64,000 bases of DNA from Bradyrhizobium yuanmingense (GCF_900094575.1 NZ_FMAE01000006.1:372001-436000), one strand, 5' to 3'. Numbered from the stretch's first letter, positions 8,619 through 17,464 are shown. Notes: a model not told the origin generated them from the letters alone. Program-made: numbers and translations.

Positions 8619-9329
8619 TCAATGGCAGCGCGAGGCCGCAATGGCGTGGACGCGGCGGTCGCCGAGGAGATGGGCGACAAAGCCATTCGCCGGAAAGATC
8701 TTTGCGAAGGCTGGATCGCGGACGCTGAGGCCCCCCGCGTAAGCACCGAATGCCGGCATCACCGCCCGCATCCCGTCGCTGGCGAAGCAGCGGCGCTCCA
8801 TCGAGCGGCCACGCGCCGAGACACGCGCCTTCGGATGCAGATGGCCGGCGATCTCGCCGTGGGCGCCGGTCGGCTCGTGGCGGAAGGTGATCGGGCCGAT
8901 TGCGACTTCGTCCGCGATGGTGCCGCCGAGATCGCGCGGCAGCATGGGGTCGTGATTGCCGGAAATCCAGATCCAGTCGCGGCCGGTCTGGAGTGCGGCC
9001 AAGGCGTCGCGGTCCTCGGCGGACAGGCGCTCATGCGCGCTGCGGTCGTGAAAACTGTCGCCGAGCGCGATGACCACTCGCGGATCATGGCGGGAGATGA
9101 CAGCAGCGAGCCGGCCGAGCGTCGCAATGGTATCGTAAGGCGGCAGCAATACGCCGCGCGTAGCGAAGCTCGAGCCTTTCTCGAGATGCAGGTCGGAGAC
9201 GACGAGCAGGCGCTGCTCGTCCCAGAACAGCGCGCCGGAGAGATCGGCCGCAAAGGTCACATCGCTGATCGTGACTCTGGAAACGCGCATGTCCTCGACA
9301 TCTCCCGAAATCAGCGCGCCTGCCGTCAC
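8619..9329 (-). CDS. pdeM: Ligase-associated DNA damage response endonuclease PdeM (metallophosphoesterase)
   Basis: 236 residues from a GTG three bases after the helicase stop; an ATG at 9290 gives a shorter alternative. Calcineurin-like metallophosphoesterase motifs are all present in order: DLHLEKG, GDSFHD, GNHD and GHLHPK. Proteins of this size next to an Lhr-type helicase belong to the set usually called ligase-associated DNA damage response genes (helicase, PdeM, an exonuclease and an ATP-dependent ligase). The near-overlap implies translational coupling with the helicase. The ligase and exonuclease genes are not in this window. Confidence 0.9.
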   Translation of the reverse strand: MTAGALISGDVEDMRVSRVTISDVTFAADLSGALFWDEQRLLVVSDLHLEKGSSFATRGVLLPPYDTIATLGRLAAVISRHDPRVVIALGDSFHDRSAHERLSAEDRDALAALQTGRDWIWISGNHDPMLPRDLGGTIADEVAIGPITFRHEPTGAHGEIAGHLHPKARVSARGRSMERRCFASDGMRAVMPAFGAYAGGLSVRDPAFAKIFPANGFVAHLLGDRRVHAIAASRCH

Positions 9330-9332
9330 GTC

Positions 9333-11918
9333 TTACCCGCTTCGATCCATCGCCTCTTTGACGAGCTCGTCGGCGGCTTCCGCCAAAAGCTCGTCTGCAG
9401 CTTCGCCATAAACTGACTCGCGGCCGATTTCCAGCATCACGGGCACGGCGAGCGGGGAGACGCGGTCGAGTTCCCGGTGCGTGATGCGGCCGTGGATGCG
9501 CATCAGCATGTCGCCGAGCCGGCGCAAATCGAGCAGGCCGGTGGCGGCATCGGCGCGCGCAGCGCGGAGCAGGACGTGATCGGCCTGGTGCTTGCGCAAC
9601 ACGTCGTAGACGAGATCTGTCGAGAACAGCACCTGACGGCGGCTCTTCTCTTCGCCGGTGTGACGGCGCGCGATCAGGCCGGAGATGATGGCGCAGTTGC
9701 GGAAGGTTCGCTTCATCAGCGCGGATTCGGCGAGCCAGGCTTCGAGATCATCGCCGAGCATGTCAGGATCGAACAGCGCGTTGAGGTCGACCCGCCCATC
9801 GCGGATCATGAAGGAGAGATCACCGAGCCCCCAGATCGCCACGGCATATTCATTGGCGACGAAGCCGAGCGGACGCGCGCGAGCGCGCTCCAGCCGGCGC
9901 GTCAGCAGCATGCCCAAGGTCTGATGCGCGAGACGGCCCTCGAAGGGGTAGCAAACGAGATAATGCTTGTTGGCCCGCGGAAAGCTCTCGACCAGCAGCT
10001 CGCGGACCGCCGGCACTCTGCTGACATCCTTCTGCAGCGACAGCCAGTCGCGCACCTGCTCCGGCAAGCCGCCCCAGGCGCGGCCATCATCGAGCAGGCG
10101 GCGCACGCGCTCGGCGAGATAGGTCGAAAGCGGAAACTTGCCGCCCATGTAGGACGGCACCTTCGGGTCCTTGTCATGCGCGCGCGAGACATAGACCTGG
10201 TCCTCGACCAGGGTCTCGTAGCGCACCACTTCGCCCGAGAACACGAATGTGTCGCCGGGGGAGAGGCCCTCGATGAAGGCTTCCTCGATCTCGCCGAGCA
10301 GTCGGCCGCCGCGTGCGATCACGCCTGTGGATCCTGCACCGCTGCCGCGCGAACGCACCAGCCGCACCTTCAGCATGTCGTCCTCGACGATGGTGCCGAC
10401 ATTCATGCGGTAGCTCTGCCGCACCTTGGGATTGGCGACGCGCCAGCGTCCCTCCTTGTCCTGCTTGATGCGAGCAAAGCGCTCATAGGTCTTCAGCGCA
10501 TAGCCGCCGGAGGCGACGAAATCGACGACGTCGTCGAAATCCTGCCGCGACAGGCTTGCGTAGGGCGCGGCGGTGCGAACCTCGCCATAGAGCTCGTCGC
10601 TGAAGAACGGCTCGCCACAGGCACAGCCCAGAACATGCTGAGCCAGCACGTCGAGCGCGCCAGTGCGCAAGGGCGGCGTATCCTGCGCATTCTCGGCGAT
10701 GGCGTCGATGGCGACGCGGCACTCCAGCACTTCAAAACGGTTGGCGGGCACCAGCACCGCGCGGGAAGCCTCGTCGAGGCGGTGATTGGCGCGGCCGATG
10801 CGCTGCATCAGACGCGAGGAGCCTTTTGGCGCGCCGATATTGACGACGAGATCGACGTCACCCCAGTCGACGCCGAGGTCGAGCGAGGAGGTGCAGACCA
10901 CGCCGCGCAGCCGGCCCGCCGACATGGCGTCTTCGACCTTGCGGCGCTGGGCGACGTCGAGCGAGCCGTGATGCAGCGCGATGGCAAGGCCATCGTCGTT
11001 CATGCTCCAGAGATTCTGGAACAGCATCTCGGCCTGGCTGCGGGTGTTGACGAAGACCAGCGTGGTCTTGTTGGCCTTGATCAGCTCGTAGATTTCAGGG
11101 AGCGCGTGACGCGCGCTGTGACCGGCCCAGGGCAGCCGCTCGCGCGTATCGAGCATCTCGACCACGGGCGGCGCGGCGCCGCCGGCGACGACGATGTCGG
11201 CTGCCCGCTCCTTGCCGTCGGGCTGCGGCACCAGGAAGCGCGCGAGCTGCTCTGGCTCGGCTACGGTCGCGGACAAGCCGATCGCGCGCATCTGCGGCGC
11301 GAGGCGCCACAATCGCGCCAGCCCGAGGGAGAGCAGATCGCCCCGCTTGGACGTGACCAGCGCGTGCAGCTCGTCGAGCACGATGCGCTTGAGAGAGGAA
11401 AACAGGAACGGTGCGTCGTCGGAGGAGAGCAGCAGCGCGAGCTGCTCGGGCGTCGTCAGCAACACGTCGGGCGGATAGCGCCGCTGCCGCTGACGGCGCG
11501 ACACCGGCGTATCGCCGGTGCGGGTCTCGACCTTGATGGGCAAGTCCATCTCGGCGATCGGACGCTCGAGATTGCGCGCGATGTCGATGGCGAGCGCCTT
11601 GAGCGGCGAGATGTAGAGGGTGTGCAGGCCGCCGCTGCGTTGCACGCTGCGGCCGGTGGAGACGAGGTTCTTCTTCGCGCCCGCGTCGCGCGTCAGCGGC
11701 TGCGTCGACAGCTCGACCAGCGTCGGCAGAAATCCGGCCAGCGTCTTGCCGGCGCCGGTCGGCGCAATCAGCAGCGCCGACCGGTCCTCGCGCGCCTTCT
11801 CCAGCAGCGCCAATTGATGCGCGCGCGGCGACCAGCCGCGGGCTGCGAACCAGGCCTGGAAGCGATCCGGCAGCAGCGCGGCCGGCTCGGTCGATGTTTG
11901 GAGGATACGGGGCGGCAC
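9333..11918 (-). CDS. Ligase-associated DNA damage response DEXH-box helicase (Lhr-type)
   Basis: 861 residues from a GTG start. Superfamily 2 motifs: Q-region/motif I with Walker A APTGAGKT near residue 52, motif II VLDELHAL (DELH box), motif III SATVAEPEQL, and motif VI QRIGRANHRL. A long C-terminal region with winged-helix and Lhr-core-like sequence follows (GTIVEDDMLKVRL, SPGDTFVFSGEVVRYE). Length fits the short ligase-associated Lhr class and not full Lhr (about 1500). It probably unwinds damaged DNA with PdeM as its coupled partner. Confidence 0.93.
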   Translation of the reverse strand: MPPRILQTSTEPAALLPDRFQAWFAARGWSPRAHQLALLEKAREDRSALLIAPTGAGKTLAGFLPTLVELSTQPLTRDAGAKKNLVSTGRSVQRSGGLHTLYISPLKALAIDIARNLERPIAEMDLPIKVETRTGDTPVSRRQRQRRYPPDVLLTTPEQLALLLSSDDAPFLFSSLKRIVLDELHALVTSKRGDLLSLGLARLWRLAPQMRAIGLSATVAEPEQLARFLVPQPDGKERAADIVVAGGAAPPVVEMLDTRERLPWAGHSARHALPEIYELIKANKTTLVFVNTRSQAEMLFQNLWSMNDDGLAIALHHGSLDVAQRRKVEDAMSAGRLRGVVCTSSLDLGVDWGDVDLVVNIGAPKGSSRLMQRIGRANHRLDEASRAVLVPANRFEVLECRVAIDAIAENAQDTPPLRTGALDVLAQHVLGCACGEPFFSDELYGEVRTAAPYASLSRQDFDDVVDFVASGGYALKTYERFARIKQDKEGRWRVANPKVRQSYRMNVGTIVEDDMLKVRLVRSRGSGAGSTGVIARGGRLLGEIEEAFIEGLSPGDTFVFSGEVVRYETLVEDQVYVSRAHDKDPKVPSYMGGKFPLSTYLAERVRRLLDDGRAWGGLPEQVRDWLSLQKDVSRVPAVRELLVESFPRANKHYLVCYPFEGRLAHQTLGMLLTRRLERARARPLGFVANEYAVAIWGLGDLSFMIRDGRVDLNALFDPDMLGDDLEAWLAESALMKRTFRNCAIISGLIARRHTGEEKSRRQVLFSTDLVYDVLRKHQADHVLLRAARADAATGLLDLRRLGDMLMRIHGRITHRELDRVSPLAVPVMLEIGRESVYGEAADELLAEAADELVKEAMDRSG

Positions 11919-12024
11919 GGCATGACAGGTAAGCCGTAGGGATGGCTTCGTCGAGGGGGGCTATGGCCTGCGACAGGGCGATCGCACACGCGCTGTCCAT
12001 TTGAGGCACGATAGACTCGACATC

Positions 12025-12107
12025 GTCATGGCCGGGCTTGTCCCGGCCATCCACGTCTTACCCGCGGCACGAAGAACGTGGATGCCCGGGACAAGCCCGG
12101 GCATGAC
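12025..12107. repeat. Long inverted repeat (family D)
   Basis: Arms 12025-12056 and 12076-12107, 32 bases each with two mismatches, around a 19-base loop. The arms carry 'ggccgggcttgtcccggcc' and its complement. It lies between the helicase gene and the NTF2-like gene. The rest of 11919-12168 shows no gene. Confidence 0.75.
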
Positions 12108-12168
12108 GACCGCTTGTGAGGTCCAAATTTCGGTCCTCTCCTCGCCTGCGCGACGAGGGCCAGCGCTC

Positions 12169-12534
12169 TCACGCCCCGGCCGGGACCTGATCGAGAAATC
12201 CGGTCACGCTTCTGATCCGGCCGTCCTTCAGCACGGCGAAATCGGTGCCCTTGATCGGGCTGTCGGCGCCGTCAGGGCCAAGTCCCCACGAGAAGCGGAT
12301 GTGATCGCCGTAGCCGTTGGGCTCGCCGATCAGCTTGAATGTGAAATCGGGAAAGCGCTGCTGCACACCTGCGATCAGCGCCTCGATGCCGTCCTGGCCG
12401 TCGCCCTTCATCACGGGGTCGACGTAGCTCGCATCCGTCGTCCAGCTTTCGCTCAGCAGCTCGCGGCGGCGGCCGGCGGTGCGCTCGTTCCAGAGCTCGA
12501 TGTAGCGACGGGCGATGGTGACGGGGTCGGTCAT
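12169..12534 (-). CDS. NTF2-like / SnoaL-type family protein
   Basis: 121 residues. The cone-shaped alpha+beta barrel family is suggested by RRYIELWNERTAGRRRELL at the N-terminus, ASYVDPVMKGDGQDGIEAL in the middle and GTDFAVLKDGRIRSVTGFL near the end, which is the classic SnoaL/NTF2-like layout. Such proteins bind or isomerise small molecules; no specific reaction can be assigned. Its upstream region holds a 14-base inverted repeat and beyond that the ridA gene, on the same strand. Confidence 0.82.
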   Translation of the reverse strand: MTDPVTIARRYIELWNERTAGRRRELLSESWTTDASYVDPVMKGDGQDGIEALIAGVQQRFPDFTFKLIGEPNGYGDHIRFSWGLGPDGADSPIKGTDFAVLKDGRIRSVTGFLDQVPAGA

Positions 12535-12588
12535 GGTTCTCTCCTTCGATGGCGCCGTGTTGTCCGGCTGACCGTGACTATCGAAGGT

Positions 12589-12633
12589 TCACGCGCGTTG
12601 ATCGATTACCTCGGAGGTCATCAACGCGCGTGA
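12589..12633 (-). terminator. Perfect 14-base inverted repeat between ridA and NTF2-like gene
   Basis: tcacgcgcgttgat (12589-12602) and its exact complement (12620-12633) flank 17 bases that contain a smaller palindrome, acctcggaggt. It starts 15 bases after the ridA stop and 55 bases before the next start on the same strand. It has no U-tract, so it could be a terminator, an mRNA-processing hairpin or an operator. Confidence 0.5.
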
Positions 12634-12647
12634 GGTTTTCGCAAAAA

Positions 12648-12998
12648 TTACTTCGCCGCCGTCACCATGATCTCGACGGTGTATTGCGGGGCGGCCAGCT
12701 TGGCTTCGACGGTGGCGCGCGCAGGCGTATTGCCGGGCGAGACCCAGGCGTCCCACACAGCGTTCATCTCTGCGAAGGTCTTCATGTCGGTGATGTAGAT
12801 CGTGGCCGAGAGCAGCTTCGACTTGTCGGTGCCGGCCTTGGCGAGGTGACCGTCGATGGTCGCCAGGATGTCCTGGGTCTGCTTCGTCACGCTTTCGCCG
12901 GCCGCCTTGTTGGCGACGACACCGGCGAGATAGACGGTGTTGCCGTGCACGACGACCTGGCTCATGCGCGGGCCGGTTTCAAAACGCTGAATGCTCAT
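12648..12998 (-). CDS. RidA family protein (YjgF/YER057c/UK114)
   Basis: 116 residues. The ATG at 12998 is preceded by aggag, and the longer frame upstream is Arg-rich repeat sequence. The family signature is in the C-terminal half: SPGNTPARATVEAKLAAP, containing the Arg that binds the imine carboxylate in RidA. RidA proteins hydrolyse reactive enamine/imine intermediates from PLP enzymes. This member starts MSIQRFETGPRMSQ and resembles the subgroup annotated simply as RidA family, so the substrate may differ. Three 18-base palindromic repeats sit 66-120 bases upstream of the start. Confidence 0.9.
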   Translation of the reverse strand: MSIQRFETGPRMSQVVVHGNTVYLAGVVANKAAGESVTKQTQDILATIDGHLAKAGTDKSKLLSATIYITDMKTFAEMNAVWDAWVSPGNTPARATVEAKLAAPQYTVEIMVTAAK

Positions 12999-13063
12999 CT
13001 GGATCTCCTGGCTGGAATGGCGGCCCTGTCTAGCCCAGCGGTTTGCACTGTGCCACCCCTTGG

Positions 13064-13117
13064 CACGCGTGCGTTGCCTGCCACGCATGCGTTGCCCGGC
13101 ACGCATGCGTGGGGCAG
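13064..13117. repeat. Three 18-base tandem repeats with a palindromic core
   Basis: Units start at 13064, 13082 and 13100. The second and third contain acgcatgcgt, a perfect 10-base palindrome; the first has acgcgtgcgt. They lie between the ridA start and the esterase stop, so they sit in the likely ridA promoter region. Confidence 0.75.
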
Positions 13118-13126
13118 CAACGCCGT

Positions 13127-14044
13127 TCACGGAAACCGGCTGAAGAACGTCCAGATCGTTTCGGCGCCGTCGATGTCGCCGTTCTGCGGTCCCAGCAGGT
13201 TCCTGGCGACCTTCGGGAATCGGGCATCCGGAGCAAAGCCTGGCATGCGGTGGCCGCCGTGGTTGATGCGATAGAGCACGACGTCGTGCCCAGCCGGACA
13301 GCGCGAGCTGATACGCGTGACCGTGGACTGGTCCGCGGGCGCCGCGTCGGGCATGTCGGTGATCCCGGCGTCGTCGGTCTCGCAGCCATTGAGCCTGCGC
13401 CAGAACGCCAGCGTCTCGTCCGTCGACCAGAATCCCTCTGCGGCAAAATAGCTCGATCCGCGCCCGCCCTCATAAGGGACCAGCGGATCTTCCGTCCCGT
13501 TCATGAGCAGCATCGGCAGCGGCCGCGACGGATGACAGGTGACGGCGGCTTCATCGTTGAGGTTCATGATCACACTCGCAGCCGCCGCAAACAGATCGGC
13601 CCGCGCGCAGGCCATGGTCATCGCCATGGCACCGCCATTGGAGACGCCGGCGACGTAGACGCGCTTCGCATCGGCCGTGCCGTCGGCCACCAGCTTCTCG
13701 ACCAGCCTTGCGATGAAGGCGACGTCATCGGTGCCGACCGGTGGTCCGCGCAGGGCCGGCCCCGCCTTGGTGCGCGCGTCCGCCCATGCGTTGTTGAGCC
13801 CGTCCGGAAACACCACGGCGAGGCCCTCGCGCTTGGCGACCTGCGGCCAGGCCGTCCGTGTGACCATGTCGGCGCCGCGCTGGGTCTTGCCATGCAGCAC
13901 GATGACGAGCGGTGCGGGCCGCTTGGCCGGCAGTTGCGCGGTGTAGGAGCGCTTCACCCCGTTGACATCGACCGTATCGGCGGACGCAGCCGAAGCTGCC
14001 GTCAAAGCAGCGATCAGCGTGGCGATGCGCATCCGCCGCCGCAT
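13127..14044 (-). CDS. Secreted alpha/beta-hydrolase, PHB-depolymerase/LpqC-like esterase
   Basis: 305 residues. A signal peptide (MRRRMRIATLIAALTAASAA, cut near SADTVD) is followed by a hydrolase domain: LVIVLHGKTQ (oxyanion region), the nucleophile elbow GVSNGGAM with Ser135, LLMNGTEDPLVPYEGG with the acidic residue, and NHGGHRMPG with the catalytic His. This is the pattern of the esterase/PHB-depolymerase (LpqC, feruloyl-esterase-like) family, which cuts polyester or hydroxycinnamate esters outside the cytoplasm. The start lies three bases after the stop of the FAD dehydrogenase, so the two are an operon. Confidence 0.85.
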   Translation of the reverse strand: MRRRMRIATLIAALTAASAASADTVDVNGVKRSYTAQLPAKRPAPLVIVLHGKTQRGADMVTRTAWPQVAKREGLAVVFPDGLNNAWADARTKAGPALRGPPVGTDDVAFIARLVEKLVADGTADAKRVYVAGVSNGGAMAMTMACARADLFAAAASVIMNLNDEAAVTCHPSRPLPMLLMNGTEDPLVPYEGGRGSSYFAAEGFWSTDETLAFWRRLNGCETDDAGITDMPDAAPADQSTVTRISSRCPAGHDVVLYRINHGGHRMPGFAPDARFPKVARNLLGPQNGDIDGAETIWTFFSRFP

Positions 14045-14047
14045 GGT

Positions 14048-15706
14048 CTAGCCCACTGCCTTGGCGGCGGCACGGCCCGCATTGCGGCCCGAGAACAGGC
14101 AGCCGCCCAGAAAGGTGCCTTCCAGCGAGCGATAGCCATGCACGCCGCCGCCACCGAAGCCGGCGGCCTCGCCGACGGCGTAAAGGCCGGGAATGACGCG
14201 GCCCTCCTCCCCGAACACGCGGGAGTCGAGATCGGTCTCGAAGCCGCCCAGCGTCTTGCGGGTGAGGATGTTGAGCTTCACCGCGATCAGCGGTCCATGC
14301 GCGGGATCGAGGATGCGGTGCGGGGAAGCGGTGCGGATCAACTTGTCGCCGATATAGCGGCGCGCATTGTGGATGTTCATGACCTGCGCATCCTTGACGT
14401 AGGGATTGGCGATCTCGCGGTCACGCGCCTCGATCTGCATCCTGATGTGCTCGAGCTTGAGGAGATCGCTGCCGGCGAGCTTGTTCATGGCCGCAACGAG
14501 CTCATCGAGCTTGTCGCGGACAATGAAGTCGACACCATGGCTCTTGAACGCCTCCACCGGCGCCGGCGCGCCCTTGTTGGTGGCGCGGCGAAGCGTCATG
14601 CGCCAGCTCTTGCCGGTCAGGTCCGGGTTCTGCTCCGAGCCCGACAGCGCAAACTCTTTCTTGATGATGCTCTGGGTCAGGATGAACCAGGAATAGTCGT
14701 AGCCGGTCGACATGATGTATTTGAGCTGGCCGAGCGTGTCCGAGCCCGGGAATAGCGGCGCCGGCAGCCGCGTGCCTGTCGCGTCGAACCACATCGAGGA
14801 AGGACCCGGCAGGATGCGGATGCCGTGGCGCGGCCAGATCGGGTTCCAGTTCTGGATGCCCTCGACGTAGTGCCACATGCGGTCGCGGTTGATCAGCCGT
14901 GCGCCGGTCTTTTCCGTGATGCCTATCATGCGCCCGTCGACATGCTCGGGCACGCCGGAGATCATGAACTTCGGGGGCTCACCGAGCCGCTCCGGCCAGT
15001 TCTGCCGCACCAGCTCGTGGTTGCCGCCGATGCCGCCGGAGGCGACGATCACGGCCTGCGCCTTCAACGCGAAGTCACCAACCACGTTGCGCGAGGAGCT
15101 CTTACCGCGCTCTGCATCATCAGGCGCAAGAACGACGCCGCTGACGCCATCCACCGTGCCATTGGTGACCGAGAGCGCATCGACGCGATGGCGGAATCGG
15201 AAGATCAATCGGCCGGTCTTCATCGCCTCGCGCGCGCGGCGCTCGAACGGCTCGACGATGCCCGGGCCGGTGCCCCAGGTGACGTGGAAGCGCGGCACCG
15301 AATTGCCGTGGCCCATCGCATCATATCCGCCGCGCTCGGCCCAGCCGACCACGGGAAAGAAGCGATGGCCCATCGCGCGCAGCCAGCCGCGCTTCTCGCC
15401 GGCCGCGAAGGCCACATAGGCTTCGGCCCATTGGCGCGGCCAGAAATCCTCGTCGCGGTCGAAGCCGGCGGTGCCGAGCCAGTCCTGCATGGCAAGCTCG
15501 TAGGAGTCCTTGATGCCGAGCCGGCGCTGCTCCGGCGAATCGACCAGGAACAATCCGCCGAACGACCAGAACGCCTGGCCCCCCAGCGACTGCTCGCCTT
15601 CCTGGTCGATAACGATCACGCGCTTGCCCGCATCAGCGATCTCAGTGGCGGCAACGAGGCCCGACAGTCCCGCACCGACGACGATGACATCCGTTTCTTC
15701 AACCAT
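14048..15706 (-). CDS. FAD-binding dehydrogenase (fumarate reductase/KstD-like flavoprotein)
   Basis: 552 residues. The ATG at 15706 has a strong ggaggggg site and begins MVEETDVIVVGAGLSGLVAA, a Rossmann FAD motif with GxGxxG at 11-16. DQEGEQSLGGQAFWSFGGLF continues the flavin-binding region. The C-terminus has GLYAVGEAAGFGGGGVHGYR, typical of the FAD_binding_2 flavoproteins. Related proteins oxidise or reduce C-C bonds in steroids or organic acids; the substrate is unknown. It is the promoter-proximal gene of an operon with the secreted esterase. Confidence 0.87.
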   Translation of the reverse strand: MVEETDVIVVGAGLSGLVAATEIADAGKRVIVIDQEGEQSLGGQAFWSFGGLFLVDSPEQRRLGIKDSYELAMQDWLGTAGFDRDEDFWPRQWAEAYVAFAAGEKRGWLRAMGHRFFPVVGWAERGGYDAMGHGNSVPRFHVTWGTGPGIVEPFERRAREAMKTGRLIFRFRHRVDALSVTNGTVDGVSGVVLAPDDAERGKSSSRNVVGDFALKAQAVIVASGGIGGNHELVRQNWPERLGEPPKFMISGVPEHVDGRMIGITEKTGARLINRDRMWHYVEGIQNWNPIWPRHGIRILPGPSSMWFDATGTRLPAPLFPGSDTLGQLKYIMSTGYDYSWFILTQSIIKKEFALSGSEQNPDLTGKSWRMTLRRATNKGAPAPVEAFKSHGVDFIVRDKLDELVAAMNKLAGSDLLKLEHIRMQIEARDREIANPYVKDAQVMNIHNARRYIGDKLIRTASPHRILDPAHGPLIAVKLNILTRKTLGGFETDLDSRVFGEEGRVIPGLYAVGEAAGFGGGGVHGYRSLEGTFLGGCLFSGRNAGRAAAKAVG

Positions 15707-15987
15707 GCGCTTCCCCCTCCAAGTTCTTCTCCTCCTCAAGGGTTCCCCCCTGTAGTTGCCCGGATTGAAGCCAGCGGTTGCAACTGAGATCAAGGGTATG
15801 GCGCGCAAGACCTCGTTAACTTGTTCCACTTTGGGATGGAGACCGGCCGGGTGCAGCGCGGACGCAACACTGGATTTAATTTGTTTTGAGCCAGCAGGCC
15901 TGCCTAGACAAAGCCTCGGTTACGACCGACGCTAGCCGTGCATCATCACCTGACACACAGATTCGAATTCGACTGGGGCGGGGGAAA

Positions 15988-16509
15988 ATGAATTTTCTGA
16001 CGGGGTTGCTTGCGGCGGTTCTCTTGATCGCAGGCATGGGGGCTTCTCACGCGGTGGTTCGGATCGCGGATGACCGCGGCGGCCGGATCGGAACCTACGT
16101 CGACAAGTACCAGGACCTCAGGCAATCGGGCGAGACGGTCATCATCGATGGCCTCTGCGCCTCGGCCTGTACCATCGTTCTCGGTGCTATCCCGCACGAC
16201 CGCATCTGCGTGACCTCGCATGCGACGCTGGGCTTCCACGCCGCCTGGGATTTCGGCGCCAACGGCCGCGCCATCACCAATCCCGAAGCGACCCAGATGC
16301 TGTACGCGATGTATCCCTCGCAGATCAGGCGCTGGATCGGCCAGCGGGGCGGCCTCACCCCGCGGATGCTCTTCCTGAGGGGCAAGCAGCTCCAGGCCAT
16401 GTACAAGCCGTGCTACCTGGACGCGCAGGCCTCGACGACCAGGCCGTCGCGCCGGTCGCTCCCGCAAGCGGAGCCGCTCGAATCCGCCCGGGGCCAGCTC
16501 CTCCACTGA
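15988..16509 (+). CDS. Periplasmic ClpP-like protein
   Basis: 173 residues. The ATG at 15988 follows ggggcggggg. A signal peptide (MNFLTGLLAAVLLIAGMGAS) precedes VVRIADDRGGRIGTYVDKY and IIDGLCASACTIVLGAIPHD. The Cys-Ala-Ser-Ala-Cys motif is typical of the secreted ClpP/crotonase-fold proteins (COG3904-like) of rhizobia, with Ser59 as the likely nucleophile and His84 (in TLGFHAAWDFG) a candidate base. A basic, low-complexity tail follows residue 150. The 281 bases upstream hold nothing identifiable. Protease activity is inference. Confidence 0.72.
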   Translation: MNFLTGLLAAVLLIAGMGASHAVVRIADDRGGRIGTYVDKYQDLRQSGETVIIDGLCASACTIVLGAIPHDRICVTSHATLGFHAAWDFGANGRAITNPEATQMLYAMYPSQIRRWIGQRGGLTPRMLFLRGKQLQAMYKPCYLDAQASTTRPSRRSLPQAEPLESARGQLLH

Positions 16510-16654
16510 CATCCACAGGCTGGCGGCGTCCTTTGGCGCCGCCGCGGCGTCTTGCCAGCTGGCGGAGCCTTGCCTGCTGGCGGCGCCTTGCCGGCAGCCG
16601 GCGCAAAGCCTATCTGAAAGCCAGGGAACCGGGGCCTTCGTCCCGATCGTTGTC

Positions 16655-16849
16655 ATGGCTCAACCGCTACACCCGGCACATCGGCTATCGGACAATTCGC
16701 CCACTGCCGGGCGGATGCCATCCGTGCTGCTGTGGGCGGGCGCTGCAATCGGCGGTCTCGCCGTGATCGGCGCGCTGGCGCTCTGGTTCCACTATGGCAG
16801 CCAGGTGTTCTTCGAAATGATCAGGACCGGCTTTGCCGCCTGCTTCTGA
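16655..16849 (+). CDS. Small single-span membrane protein
   Basis: 64 residues. A polar N-terminus (1-20) is followed by one hydrophobic segment (residues 22-45, SVLLWAGAAIGGLAVIGALALW), then a short amphipathic tail ending AACF. It ends 24 bases before the Sco gene on the same strand, so it is probably co-transcribed. Family not recognised. The position and membrane span suggest a link with Sco or oxidase assembly, but nothing in the sequence proves it. Confidence 0.6.
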   Translation: MAQPLHPAHRLSDNSPTAGRMPSVLLWAGAAIGGLAVIGALALWFHYGSQVFFEMIRTGFAACF

Positions 16850-16873
16850 CCTGCGACAGGAAGTTTTCCGCCC

Positions 16874-17464
16874 ATGAGCTCCGCCACCCGTCCGCTGGTG
16901 ATCGCGACCGCCTTCGCTACAAGCCTCGTCGTCGGCCTCCTGATCATGTTCTGGGCGATGGGCGGGGTCGGCAAGGTGGCACAGCCGGCCGCGATCGGCG
17001 GCCCGTTCCAGCTGACCGACCAGAACGGCAAGGCCGTCACCGACAAGAGCCTGAAGGGCAAGCCGACCCTGATCTTCTTCGGCTACACCCATTGCCCCGA
17101 CGTCTGCCCGACCTCGCTGTTCGAGATCTCGGAAGTGCTGCGCGCGCTGGGCAAGGACGCCGACAAGGTCAATGCCATCTTCATTTCGGTCGATCCCGAG
17201 CGCGACACGCCGGCGACGATGAAGGATTACCTGTCGAGCTTCGATCCGCACCTCCAGGGCCTGTCCGGCGACCCCGCCGAGACCGCCAAGGTGATCTCCT
17301 CCTACCGGGTCTATGCCAAAAAGGTCCCGACCAAGGACGGCGATTACACGATGGACCACACCGCGCTGATCTACCTGATGGACCGCGAGGGCAGGTTCGT
17401 CTCGCCGTTCAATTTGAAGCGGACGCCGGAAGAGGCAGCGGTTGATTTGAAGCGGTATCTCTGA
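16874..17464 (+). CDS. SCO1/SenC family copper chaperone
   Basis: 196 residues. One N-terminal membrane anchor (residues 7-30) is followed by a thioredoxin-like domain in the periplasm. Copper ligands are present: FFGYTHCPDVCPTSL (Cys74, Cys78) and the distal His in DYTMDHTALIYLMD. Sco proteins deliver copper to, or reduce thiols in, the CuA site of cytochrome c oxidase. A small membrane protein lies just upstream. No oxidase genes are in the window. Confidence 0.95.
   Translation: MSSATRPLVIATAFATSLVVGLLIMFWAMGGVGKVAQPAAIGGPFQLTDQNGKAVTDKSLKGKPTLIFFGYTHCPDVCPTSLFEISEVLRALGKDADKVNAIFISVDPERDTPATMKDYLSSFDPHLQGLSGDPAETAKVISSYRVYAKKVPTKDGDYTMDHTALIYLMDREGRFVSPFNLKRTPEEAAVDLKRYL

Noticed and set aside
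9477..11939. 820-codon open frame on the plus strand opposite the helicase
   Set aside because: It is antisense to a gene with complete helicase motifs; the translation is His/Arg/Glu-rich with no domain. High GC produces such shadows.
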